DNA from: DASQQQ01 sp036390995
GTDB lineage: Bacteria; Actinomycetota; UBA4738; HRBIN12
Direction of reading: 5' to 3'
DNA: 28,853 nt
Assembly (NCBI GenBank): GCA_036390995.1
Contig: DASWAT010000053.1
Location: forward strand, 1-28,853
This document shows, in pieces, positions 20,423 through 26,062 of this stretch (positions are counted from its first letter, which is position 1; the number at the start of each line of letters is the position of its first letter). Made by a program: the position numbers and the translations under genes. A model generated the notes under the pieces. That model saw only the letters and a list, made by a program, of their open reading frames with translations, ran no database searches and was not told where the DNA came from.

Positions 20423-21039
20423 TGCTGGCCCCCTCTCCCCCGTGCCGTGAGCGCGTCACTCGTGAGGTCCACGCCGCTGTTGAACGTGTAGATCCCGGAG
20501 AAGGCACCGCTCTCCGTGGCGCTGCTCATCCAGGCGTTGGCCCAGCCCTTCACCTGGTCCAGGCGCGTCAGCCACGAGGCCAGCGTGTCGGTGCCGAGGG
20601 CCTGTCCGGCGAACGTGATGTTGCCGACCAGCGGCGTGGTGGTCCCCGTCGCCGGCGCGGCGCCGGCGACCGCCGAGATCTGCCCGGTGAAGCTGGTGAG
20701 GTACGAGTCGGACGGGATGATCCGCGAGACGTCCACGAGGATGCCCGACCACTGGATCTCGTCCAGGTAGACGGTCTGCAGCAGCTGCTGCTTCGCCTGC
20801 AGCTGGGCCTGGAGCGCGGCGAACTGCTGGAGCTCGGAGATCTGGCTCTGCAGCCGCGCGTTCGTGGCCTGCTGCGCTCTCAGGTCGTCCTTCGCGCGCG
20901 ACAGGCTCATCGTGGCCAGGAAGTAGAAGAAGCCGATCACGGCCAGCACCACCACGCCGCCCAGGATCACGAGGGAGGTGGTGCGGCGGACGGCCGCGCG
21001 CTGGCGGAGCTCCGGGGGGAGGAGGTTGACCTGGGTCAC
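20419..21039 (-). CDS. pilN: Type IV pilus assembly protein PilN
   Basis: Bitopic membrane protein that links PilM to PilO. The 206 residues have the N-terminal VNLLPPEL motif (about 4-11), which fits the groove of PilM, then a membrane helix (about 22-43), a Gln/Leu-rich coiled coil (about 45-90) and a periplasm-type fold with LVDVSRIIPSDSYLTSF and ASWLTRLDQVKGW. The GTG start at 21039 overlaps the pilM stop. Confidence 0.87.
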   Translation of the reverse strand: MTQVNLLPPELRQRAAVRRTTSLVILGGVVVLAVIGFFYFLATMSLSRAKDDLRAQQATNARLQSQISELQQFAALQAQLQAKQQLLQTVYLDEIQWSGILVDVSRIIPSDSYLTSFTGQISAVAGAAPATGTTTPLVGNITFAGQALGTDTLASWLTRLDQVKGWANAWMSSATESGAFSGIYTFNSGVDLTSDALTARGRGGQQ

Positions 21040-22088
21040 GACTCCCTCCCCGGCAGCGCCAGACCCACGGCCGTGGCCAGGACGGGCTCGGCGTCGTCCA
21101 TGACCTCGGGGGGCAGGTTCAGCTCGGGCTTCACGCGCCCGAACACGTGCCCGCGCTCGACCCGCACGGGGATCCGCTCCTGCAGCAGCTCCAGGAAGCC
21201 GTTCAGCTTCGAGCCGCCGCCGGTCACCAGCACGCGCCCGATCTTGGCCCCGGGCACCTGCGCCGTGTAGAACTCGAGCGAGGAGCGGACCTCGTCCACG
21301 AAGCTACTCGCGCGCGACAGGGCCACGCGCTGCACGTCGTCCTGGCTGGGGGCGTTCTCGACCTGCTCGCCGCGCTTCAGCTGCTCGGCGACGTCATCCT
21401 CCACGCCCAGCCCGCGCGCGACGGCCAGGGTCACGTCGCGCCCGCCCGAGGGCAGGATCCGGACGAACCGGGTCACGCCGCGATCGTGGACGCAGATGTT
21501 CGTGACGTGGGCTCCGACGTCCACGACGGCCTCGTCGCCGCCGCCCTCGAGGTCCAGGCCCTCGTCGCCGGTCCCCACGGCGCGGACCAGCGCGAACGGG
21601 TTCAGGTCGATCCCGACCGGCTCGAGCTTCGCGGCCTGCGCCGCGGCGACGGCCGCCCCGACCATGACCTTCTGGGCCGCCACGAGGAGGATCCGGAGCA
21701 TCCGCCGGCCCTCCTGCTCCATCTCACCGAGGAGGTCGTAGTCGAGGACGGCTTCCTCGACCGACATGGGGATGAACTCCTGGACCTGGAAGCCCAGCGA
21801 CGCGCGGAGCTCCTTCTCGGGCAGCCACGGGAGCGCGATCTCGCGGACCACGACCCGCTGGTTCCCCACGCCCAGGTGCACCTGCTTGGACTTGATCCCG
21901 GAACGGCTCCACAGCTCCTTGAGCGCCTCGGCGACCACGTCGGGCTGGCGGACCTCGCCGTTCTCCACGGCGCCGCCGGGCAACGGCACCTGCGCCGCCC
22001 GCACGACCGCCGGGCTGCCGCCGGCCGTGACCTCGGCCGCGCGGACCGCCGTCGAACCGAGGTCCAGACCCACCCGCGTCTTCGCCAC
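21036..22088 (-). CDS. pilM: Type IV pilus actin-like ATPase PilM
   Basis: Cytoplasmic actin/FtsA-fold protein that anchors the pilus alignment complex and binds the PilN N-terminus. The 350 residues have phosphate-1 GLDLGSTAVRAAEV (7-20), a phosphate-2-type segment VDVGAHVTNICVHDRG in the middle and an adenosine motif VTGGGSKLNGF near 290. The segment around FQVQEFIPMSVEEAVLDY is typical of PilM. The GTG start follows the stop of the upstream HTH gene with no gap, so the regulator and the pilus genes are translated from one mRNA. Confidence 0.92.
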   Translation of the reverse strand: MAKTRVGLDLGSTAVRAAEVTAGGSPAVVRAAQVPLPGGAVENGEVRQPDVVAEALKELWSRSGIKSKQVHLGVGNQRVVVREIALPWLPEKELRASLGFQVQEFIPMSVEEAVLDYDLLGEMEQEGRRMLRILLVAAQKVMVGAAVAAAQAAKLEPVGIDLNPFALVRAVGTGDEGLDLEGGGDEAVVDVGAHVTNICVHDRGVTRFVRILPSGGRDVTLAVARGLGVEDDVAEQLKRGEQVENAPSQDDVQRVALSRASSFVDEVRSSLEFYTAQVPGAKIGRVLVTGGGSKLNGFLELLQERIPVRVERGHVFGRVKPELNLPPEVMDDAEPVLATAVGLALPGRES

Positions 22089-22307
22089 CTAGGCGCCCTC
22101 CACCTTCACCGACCGCCCCGACAGGTAGCGGTCCACGTCCGATTCGCGAACCCGGTAGCTCCGGCCGAGCCGGATGGCCGGGAGCTCGCCGCTCTTGATC
22201 AGCCGGTACACGGTCATGCTCGAGACCCGCATCTCCTGACAGACCTCCGACACGGTGAGGAGCCGGTCGTCCCGCCCCATCCGGCCGATGCCGCGGCGGC
22301 TGCTCAC
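22089..22307 (-). CDS. Small excisionase/BldC-type helix-turn-helix protein, second copy
   Basis: A 72-residue DNA-binding protein of the MerR-like/excisionase HTH class found in actinobacteria. The core reads LLTVSEVCQEMRVSSMTVYRLIKSGELPAIRLGRSYRVRESDVDRYL: a winged HTH in which the wing carries the GRSYR arginines. It is about 75% identical (42 of 56 positions by eye) to the gene before it. GTG start overlapping the upstream stop (GTGA); its own stop abuts the pilM start. Most likely a regulator of the pilus operon, but no target is proven. Confidence 0.85.
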   Translation of the reverse strand: MSSRRGIGRMGRDDRLLTVSEVCQEMRVSSMTVYRLIKSGELPAIRLGRSYRVRESDVDRYLSGRSVKVEGA

Positions 22308-22516
22308 CTCTCGTCGCCCTCCGACTGCACGGACCGGTCCGACAGGTACTTGTCGACGTCCGACTCCCGGATCCGGAAGTTCTTCCCCACCCGGATCGCC
22401 GGGAGCTGCCCGCTCTTGATCAGCCGGTACACGGTCATGTTCGAGACGCGCATCGTCGCGGCGACCTCACTCACGGTGAGCAGCCGATCGCCCACGAACG
22501 GCCTCCGCTTGCCCAT
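22304..22516 (-). CDS. Small excisionase/BldC-type helix-turn-helix protein, first copy
   Basis: A 70-residue paralogue of the following gene with core LLTVSEVAATMRVSNMTVYRL and a wing with GKNFRIRESDVDKYL. The ATG at 22516 is preferred to the GTG at 22522 because GAGGG lies 7 nt upstream of the ATG, while it is only 2 nt from the GTG. It is the first gene of the HTH-HTH-pilMNOP transcript. A 9-bp direct-repeat array starts about 36 bp upstream. The closest recognised relatives are the one-domain regulators of the BldC/Rv0500A type. No recombinase is nearby, so a phage excisionase role is unlikely. Confidence 0.85.
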   Translation of the reverse strand: MGKRRPFVGDRLLTVSEVAATMRVSNMTVYRLIKSGQLPAIRVGKNFRIRESDVDKYLSDRSVQSEGDER

Positions 22517-22551
22517 GCTCACACCCTCTTCATCCTGCGGTTATCTCAACT

Positions 22552-22632
22552 GCCACAATCTTCACATCTGTCACGTTCGTCACATCCGCACCATGTTCAA
22601 CGTCTTCCACGTTCATCGACTTCTTCACCGTC
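22552..22632. repeat. Nine-unit 9-bp degenerate direct-repeat array
   Basis: Read on the plus strand in 9-base steps from 22552, units are GCCACAATC, TTCACATCT, GTCACGTTC, GTCACATCC, GCACCATGT, TCAACGTCT, TCCACGTTC, ATCGACTTC and TTCACCGTC. The approximate consensus is KTCACRTYY. Six of the nine units have CAC in exactly the same register (22554, 22563, 22572, 22581, 22608, 22626). The array lies between the candidate pil promoter and the first HTH gene, i.e. in the mRNA leader if that promoter is right. Confidence 0.7.
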
Positions 22633-22649
22633 TCATCCCTGGGGCGCGG

Positions 22650-22678
22650 AAAGTAACACCTGCAACATGTGTCGTCAA
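22650..22678 (-). promoter_or_regulatory. Candidate promoter of HTH-HTH-pilMNOP
   Basis: Minus-strand TTGACG (22678-22673, 5 of 6 matches to -35), a 17-nt spacer and TACTTT (22655-22650, 3 of 6). Transcription would begin near 22643 and run through the 9-bp repeats to the first HTH gene. Confidence 0.4.
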
Positions 22679-22710
22679 TCATCCCTACAGGCTACTTTCG
22701 GCACGTTAGG

Positions 22711-22734
22711 CTAAATTACATAGATGTAATTAGC
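22711..22734. promoter_or_regulatory. AT-rich palindrome, possible operator
   Basis: AATTACAT-AG-ATGTAATT (22714-22731) is a perfect 8-bp inverted repeat; with one bulged A the symmetry extends to CTAA...TTAG. It lies about 36 bp upstream of the candidate pil -35 box. In so GC-rich a sequence this AT-rich dyad stands out. The bound protein is unknown. Confidence 0.5.
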
Positions 22735-22762
22735 TCTTTTCGTCAGGAGTCACAGTAGTAAC

Positions 22763-22837
22763 CGGAGAGCGAGCAGGCGGAAGCTTGTGAGGGTGTTGAC
22801 GGGTGCCTGGGTGAGAGGGTTCGGTCCCCGCTCTCCG
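22763..22837. repeat. 9-bp inverted repeat enclosing a G-quadruplex-type motif
   Basis: CGGAGAGCG (22763-22771) and CGCTCTCCG (22829-22837) are exact inverted repeats. The plus strand between them has four GGG runs (22791, 22801, 22809, 22817) with loops of 7, 5 and 5 nt, the classic quadruplex-forming spacing. The element sits just downstream of the vapC stop. It could act in the 3' end of the vapBC mRNA or be a remnant of another RNA element. Confidence 0.5.
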
Positions 22838-22850
22838 CGTATGAGGCGGG

Positions 22851-23228
22851 TCAGTCGCCGTAGGGCGGTCTCAGGCCCCTGAACATCGGGAAGTGCCGGA
22901 CGTTCGTGGTCGCGAGCTCCAGACCCAGCTGCTCCACCGTCGCCGCGACGATCAAGTCGGCGACACCGATCCCGGTGTGGCTGCGGCGAAGCCGGCGCCC
23001 CAACTCCCCCGCCGATCGCGCCACGGCTTCGTCCACGGGGACCCACCGCAGCCGCTGGAACAGCCGCTCGGCGCCGCTCCGCTCGTCGCTCCGGAGCCCC
23101 CTCAGCACCTCGACCCTCGTGACCTCGGAGCAGGTGGCTACCTCCTCGAGGCCCAGCAGGTAGTCGACGGCGCCGGCATCGCCTCTCAGGACGTCGATGA
23201 GCACGGTGGTGTCGAGGATGGGACTCAC
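22851..23228 (-). CDS. VapC-type PIN-domain toxin (minus-strand module)
   Basis: A predicted Mg-dependent ribonuclease of 125 residues. Acidic PIN residues are visible: Asp in ILDTTVLIDVL, Glu in EVTRVEVLRGL, Asp in GIGVADLIVAATV, and a polar residue in the TTNVRHF segment. The GTG start overlaps the antitoxin stop (GTGA), the usual coupling of vapBC pairs. VapC toxins usually cut tRNA or rRNA; the target here is unknown. Its operon is divergent from a second VapBC pair. Confidence 0.88.
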   Translation of the reverse strand: MSPILDTTVLIDVLRGDAGAVDYLLGLEEVATCSEVTRVEVLRGLRSDERSGAERLFQRLRWVPVDEAVARSAGELGRRLRRSHTGIGVADLIVAATVEQLGLELATTNVRHFPMFRGLRPPYGD

Positions 23229-23503
23229 CGGCGGCGACGCTCGAGGTCTCGGTCGCGTTCGGCGTCCGCCTCCCGAAGCTCCTCCACGTAACGCCGTCCC
23301 TCCGGCAACCGGGGCACGGTACCGGCCGCCGCCCGGACGGCCGCCCGGAAGGCCTCGAGCTGCGCCGTAGCGTCGTCCGATCCGGCCAGGTAGGCATCCA
23401 CGGCTTCCCGGATCAAGTCGGACTTCGTGGTGCCTTCGGCCGCCGCCCGCCTGGCCAAGCGCTCGTCCTGCGATTCCTCCAAGTAGATCTGGGTCCGCTT
23501 CAT
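23225..23503 (-). CDS. VapB-type ribbon-helix-helix antitoxin (minus-strand module)
   Basis: A 92-residue antitoxin. The N-terminal ribbon-helix-helix reads RTQIYLEESQDERLARRAAAEG then TKSDLIREAVDAYL, and the C-terminal half is Arg/Glu-rich, fitting the toxin-wrapping tail. The ATG at 23503 is chosen because the DNA-binding strand starts there and a TATACT -10 box lies 9 nt upstream; longer in-frame starts would run through the promoter and palindrome. Confidence 0.85.
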   Translation of the reverse strand: MKRTQIYLEESQDERLARRAAAEGTTKSDLIREAVDAYLAGSDDATAQLEAFRAAVRAAAGTVPRLPEGRRYVEELREADAERDRDLERRRR

Positions 23504-23522
23504 GATGTATGGAGTATACATC
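23504..23522 (-). promoter_or_regulatory. Promoter with overlapping operator of the minus-strand vapBC
   Basis: GATGTAT-GGAGT-ATACATC is a perfect 7-bp inverted repeat. It contains TATACT (23518-23513, minus), a 5-of-6 -10 box, so a VapB dimer bound here would block transcription. The transcript would start 1-3 nt before the vapB ATG, i.e. nearly leaderless. Confidence 0.6.
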
Positions 23523-23555
23523 GCACCGGTCCTTCGGGGGAACGGGGCCGGCCAT

Positions 23556-23592
23556 TTGACACCTGATGCGGCCCGCTCTAGCATCAAGCATC
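23556..23592 (+). promoter_or_regulatory. Promoter and operator boxes of the plus-strand vapBC
   Basis: TTGACA (23556-23561, perfect -35), a 17-nt spacer and TAGCAT (23579-23584) end 8 nt before the ATG at 23593, giving a leaderless or nearly leaderless mRNA. TGATGC (23564-23569) and GCATCA (23581-23586, repeated at 23588-23593) form inverted repeats over the promoter, plausible antitoxin-binding boxes. Confidence 0.65.
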
Positions 23593-23829
23593 ATGCCGAG
23601 GACGACCGTGAATCTCGATCCTTCCGTCCTCCGCGGCCTGAAGCGCCGGGCCCAGGCCGAGGGCAAGAGCCTCGGCGACGTCATCTCCGAGATCGTCGCT
23701 CCCGCACTCGATCGCGAGCAGAGGGCGTCGACCCCCCCACGCCTTCGGTGGCACACGGCTCGGATGGGCCCGCCGAAGGTCGACCTGGAGGACGAAGAGG
23801 CCGTTCGGGCAGCGCTCGGGCAACCGTGA
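23593..23829 (+). CDS. VapB-type ribbon-helix-helix antitoxin (plus-strand module)
   Basis: 78 residues with an N-terminal ribbon-helix-helix, PRTTVNLDPSVLRGLKRRA followed by GKSLGDVISEIVAPAL, and an extended C-terminal tail containing PPRLRW, which probably contacts the toxin. The ATG at 23593 fits the perfect upstream promoter; an earlier in-frame ATG at 23566 lies inside that promoter. Its stop overlaps the toxin start. Confidence 0.85.
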   Translation: MPRTTVNLDPSVLRGLKRRAQAEGKSLGDVISEIVAPALDREQRASTPPRLRWHTARMGPPKVDLEDEEAVRAALGQP

Positions 23830-24263
23830 GCTCGACGGTCGACGTCAACGTCCTGCTGTACGCGTCCGACAGATCGAGCACGTTCCACGCCGATGCGCGT
23901 GAGCTGCTCGACCGACTTGCGGAGGGCCCGGACCTCCTGTACCTGTTCTGGCCGATCCTCCTCGGCTATCTGCGGATCGCGACGCACCCGGCGATCTTCC
24001 CCCGACCCCTCTCGGCGGAGCAGGCCGCGGACAACGTCGAGCAGCTCCTCGACCTGCCCCACGTCCGAGCGATCGGGGAGGCGGAGGGCTTCTGGGGCGT
24101 CTATCGGGCGACCACTGCCGGCAACGTGGTCCGGGGGAACCTGGTGCCCGATGCCCATCTGGTGGCGCTGATGAGGCAGAACGGGGTCGCGTTGCTCTGG
24201 AGCCACGACCGCGACTTCCGCAAGTTCGACCAGATCAAGGTCCGCGATCCGTTCCGGGCCTGA
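23826..24263 (+). CDS. VapC-type PIN-domain toxin (plus-strand module)
   Basis: 145 residues with PIN motifs: TVDVNVLLYASD at the N-terminus, GYLRIATHPAIF in the middle (a pattern common in one VapC subgroup), and acidic residues in LVPDAHLVALM and SHDRDFRKF. The GTG start overlaps the antitoxin stop (GTGA). The sequence is only distantly similar to the other VapC of the window, so the two modules are not a recent duplication. It ends 4 nt before the convergent pilD stop, so readthrough would run antisense to pilD. Confidence 0.87.
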   Translation: MSSTVDVNVLLYASDRSSTFHADARELLDRLAEGPDLLYLFWPILLGYLRIATHPAIFPRPLSAEQAADNVEQLLDLPHVRAIGEAEGFWGVYRATTAGNVVRGNLVPDAHLVALMRQNGVALLWSHDRDFRKFDQIKVRDPFRA

Positions 24264-24267
24264 CCGA

Positions 24268-25044
24268 TCAGGGCAGTCGGTTCAGGTAGAGCGAGGCCAG
24301 CTCGTGGCCGTAGAAGGCGGCGATCACGGCCCCCGCGGCCAGGAACGGGCCGAACGGGATGGCACGCTTGCGGCCGGCGCCGGCGAGCAGCGCGCCGATG
24401 GCCACCACTCCCCCCAGGAGGATCCCCGCGGCCGCGGCCACCCCCACGAAGCGGAGGCCGAGCGACCCCAGGACCACACCGATCAGGGCGGCCAGCTTCA
24501 CGTCGCCCATCCCCATCCCCCGGGGCGAGACGATCGCCACGATCAGGAGCCCTCCCCCGTAGGCGAGGAGTCCGATGCCGGCCCGGACGAGGTCGACGTC
24601 GGCCCCCGCAAGCGCCGCCACCACGAGGTAGACGGGGAAGATCACCAGCGAGGGATAGACGATCTTGTTCGGCAGGATCTTGTGTCGGTAGTCGATGATC
24701 GCCAGGCCGACCATCAGGCCGCAGAACGGCGCCATCATTACGGCCACCCAGACGTCGTCGAAGTGCAGGGCGGCCGCCACGAATAGCGCCGCCGTGGCCA
24801 GCTCGGTCAGCGGGTAGACGGCAGAGATGCGGGCGCCGCAGGCTCGGCACCGCCCGCGCAGGAGCATCCACGAGACCACCGGGATGTTGTCCCAGCTCCG
24901 GATCTGCGTCCCGCACGACGGGCAACGCGAGCGCGGCCGCACGATGGACTCCCCCGCCGGCACGCGATGCACCACCACGGTGAGGAAGCTCCCGAAGATC
25001 AGCCCGAAGGGCAGCGAGATCACGATCCGGACGACGGTATCCAT
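24268..25044 (-). CDS. pilD: Type IV prepilin peptidase / N-methyltransferase
   Basis: Membrane aspartic protease that cleaves the leader of prepilins and methylates the new N-terminus. The 258 residues have the N-terminal methyltransferase-associated domain with zinc cysteines C41, C44, C66 and C69, then about six membrane helices. The catalytic aspartates are D118 (IIDYRHKILPN) and D181 (GMGDVKL). Its likely substrate in the window is the PilW-like prepilin with the QG/LTLVE site. Its ATG is only 4 nt after the stop of the RES toxin gene, so both are probably on one mRNA; the ribosome site is weak. Confidence 0.94.
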   Translation of the reverse strand: MDTVVRIVISLPFGLIFGSFLTVVVHRVPAGESIVRPRSRCPSCGTQIRSWDNIPVVSWMLLRGRCRACGARISAVYPLTELATAALFVAAALHFDDVWVAVMMAPFCGLMVGLAIIDYRHKILPNKIVYPSLVIFPVYLVVAALAGADVDLVRAGIGLLAYGGGLLIVAIVSPRGMGMGDVKLAALIGVVLGSLGLRFVGVAAAAGILLGGVVAIGALLAGAGRKRAIPFGPFLAAGAVIAAFYGHELASLYLNRLP

Positions 25045-25048
25045 GGCC

Positions 25049-25603
25049 CTATCTCAATCGGACGCCGATGGCCTCGGCTGCAGCCCGGACCACCGGAAGG
25101 TCCACGGTCAGGACCTCCGGACGCCCCGCGACGTGGAGCCGTCGGACCGCCCGCTCGGCGAACAGGGTGACGTTGGCCCACGAAGCCTCGAGGGTGGACC
25201 ACCACACGAACCCGGCGACACCCTCACCGAAGACCTCAAGCGCCATCGCCTGGGTGATGGACCGGTTCCGGTTCGCGACCATCGAGGCTCGGAGCCCTCG
25301 GGGCGCGAGCTCCGCCGGGTCGTCCAGATCGACCAGCCCGCCGAGGGTCGCATCGTCCAACGGGACCAGCGCGTACCGGCTCCCGTCCACCCGCCGGAGG
25401 TCCTCGTCCGTGATGGCCTGACCTCGGAACGCCTGGATGCGCTCGGCCACCGCAGCCTCGGGCTCGCGACTCACGTACATGGCTCCGTAGCGGTCGGGGT
25501 TGTCGTGCCGGCCGGTCCCCTGCCGCTGGCGAGGCACGAACAGCGCTCCCCCCTCCCGGCGGGCGGGGTGCTTAGGGACGTACGGGAAGACCCGGTACAG
25601 CAA
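25049..25603 (-). CDS. RES-domain toxin
   Basis: 184 residues of the RES family, whose studied members destroy NAD+ and are neutralised by Xre/MbcA/ParS antitoxins. It opens with LYRV, then has RYGAMYVS (Arg38, Tyr39, Ser45), the conserved acidic residue in AVAER (Glu54) and the serine segment GFVWWSTLEASWANVTLF (Ser136). A TTG start at 25603 is inferred because it gives the family N-terminus and lies 6 nt after the antitoxin stop with GAGG upstream. It is directly followed by pilD. Confidence 0.85.
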   Translation of the reverse strand: MLYRVFPYVPKHPARREGGALFVPRQRQGTGRHDNPDRYGAMYVSREPEAAVAERIQAFRGQAITDEDLRRVDGSRYALVPLDDATLGGLVDLDDPAELAPRGLRASMVANRNRSITQAMALEVFGEGVAGFVWWSTLEASWANVTLFAERAVRRLHVAGRPEVLTVDLPVVRAAAEAIGVRLR

Positions 25604-25609
25604 CTTGCC

Positions 25610-25942
25610 TCACGCGTAGGCCCCGGTCTCGTCCGCCTCGATCGCCTCGAGCACCTCCGCGACCCGTCCCTGAGCGAGGAGATCCATCGGGCGACGGTTG
25701 CCGAGGTGCGCGTTGACGCCCTGCAGCCACTTGAGCGCGGTGTCCCTGCCGTAGATCCCGAGGAGCCGCCCGAGCACGAACTCGACCGCCTCCACCTTCC
25801 TCCGGTTGGAGGGGTCGGGCTCCTCCGTGTGCAGCCACCGACTCACGCGGGAGGGGCTCACGCCGAGCACCCGGGCGAGCTTGGCCTGACCGCCCAGGTC
25901 CCGGCTCACGGCCCTGACCTTCTCCCGCACAGCGACCGGCAT
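25610..25942 (-). CDS. Xre/MbcA/ParS-type antitoxin
   Basis: 110 residues: an N-terminal helix-turn-helix (GGQAKLARVLGVSPSRVSRWL, about 17-37) and the C-terminal toxin-binding domain (about 50-110) with ALKWLQGVNAHLGNRRPMDLL, the hallmark of the MbcA/ParS/Xre family. The ATG at 25942 has AAGGA 9 nt upstream; an earlier in-frame ATG (25999) would add a non-conserved extension. It lies about 120 bp after the pilX stop, enough for its own promoter, though no convincing boxes could be fixed. Confidence 0.9.
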   Translation of the reverse strand: MPVAVREKVRAVSRDLGGQAKLARVLGVSPSRVSRWLHTEEPDPSNRRKVEAVEFVLGRLLGIYGRDTALKWLQGVNAHLGNRRPMDLLAQGRVAEVLEAIEADETGAYA

Positions 25943-26062
25943 GTGGACAGATCCTTCGGTCGTGACTCTTAGCCGGGAGCGTATCGCAACGGAATCCATT
26001 GCGGCAACCGCAGCCCGACAGCGACTCCGTCCACAGACCTCGCTCGGACCGTGTCCCTTACC

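Larger units (their letters stand above)
22517..22850. other. Gene-free interval upstream of the pil operon
   Basis: This 334-bp stretch between the HTH gene and vapC holds no gene that can be supported. From left to right it contains a 9-bp direct-repeat array, a candidate pil promoter, an AT-rich palindrome, and a 9-bp inverted repeat enclosing a G-rich motif. The part from about 22523 to 22760 is clearly richer in A+T than the rest of the window, which suits a regulatory region. Confidence 0.7.

Noticed and set aside
22089..22516. Phage excisionase genes marking an integrated element
   Set aside because: No integrase, attachment repeats or phage genes are near; coupling to pilM and the actinobacterial one-domain HTH pattern favour a host regulator.
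22552..22632. CRISPR array or cluster of DnaA boxes in the 9-bp repeats
   Set aside because: Units are contiguous with no spacers and no cas genes are nearby. The consensus does not match TTATCCACA and no replication genes are present.
22552..22709. Plus-strand reading frame with a His-x-x-His pattern across the repeat array
   Set aside because: It is the end of a frame antisense to pilM and the HTH genes. The pattern is just the 9-bp repeat translated; there is no start or ribosome site for a separate gene.
22764..22837. tRNA-like layout: 7-bp acceptor-type arms 74 nt apart with a GGTTCGGTCCC T-arm-like segment
   Set aside because: No D arm or anticodon stem can be paired, the T stem would have only 3 bp, and the nearly universal A58 is G. 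It is kept only as an inverted repeat.
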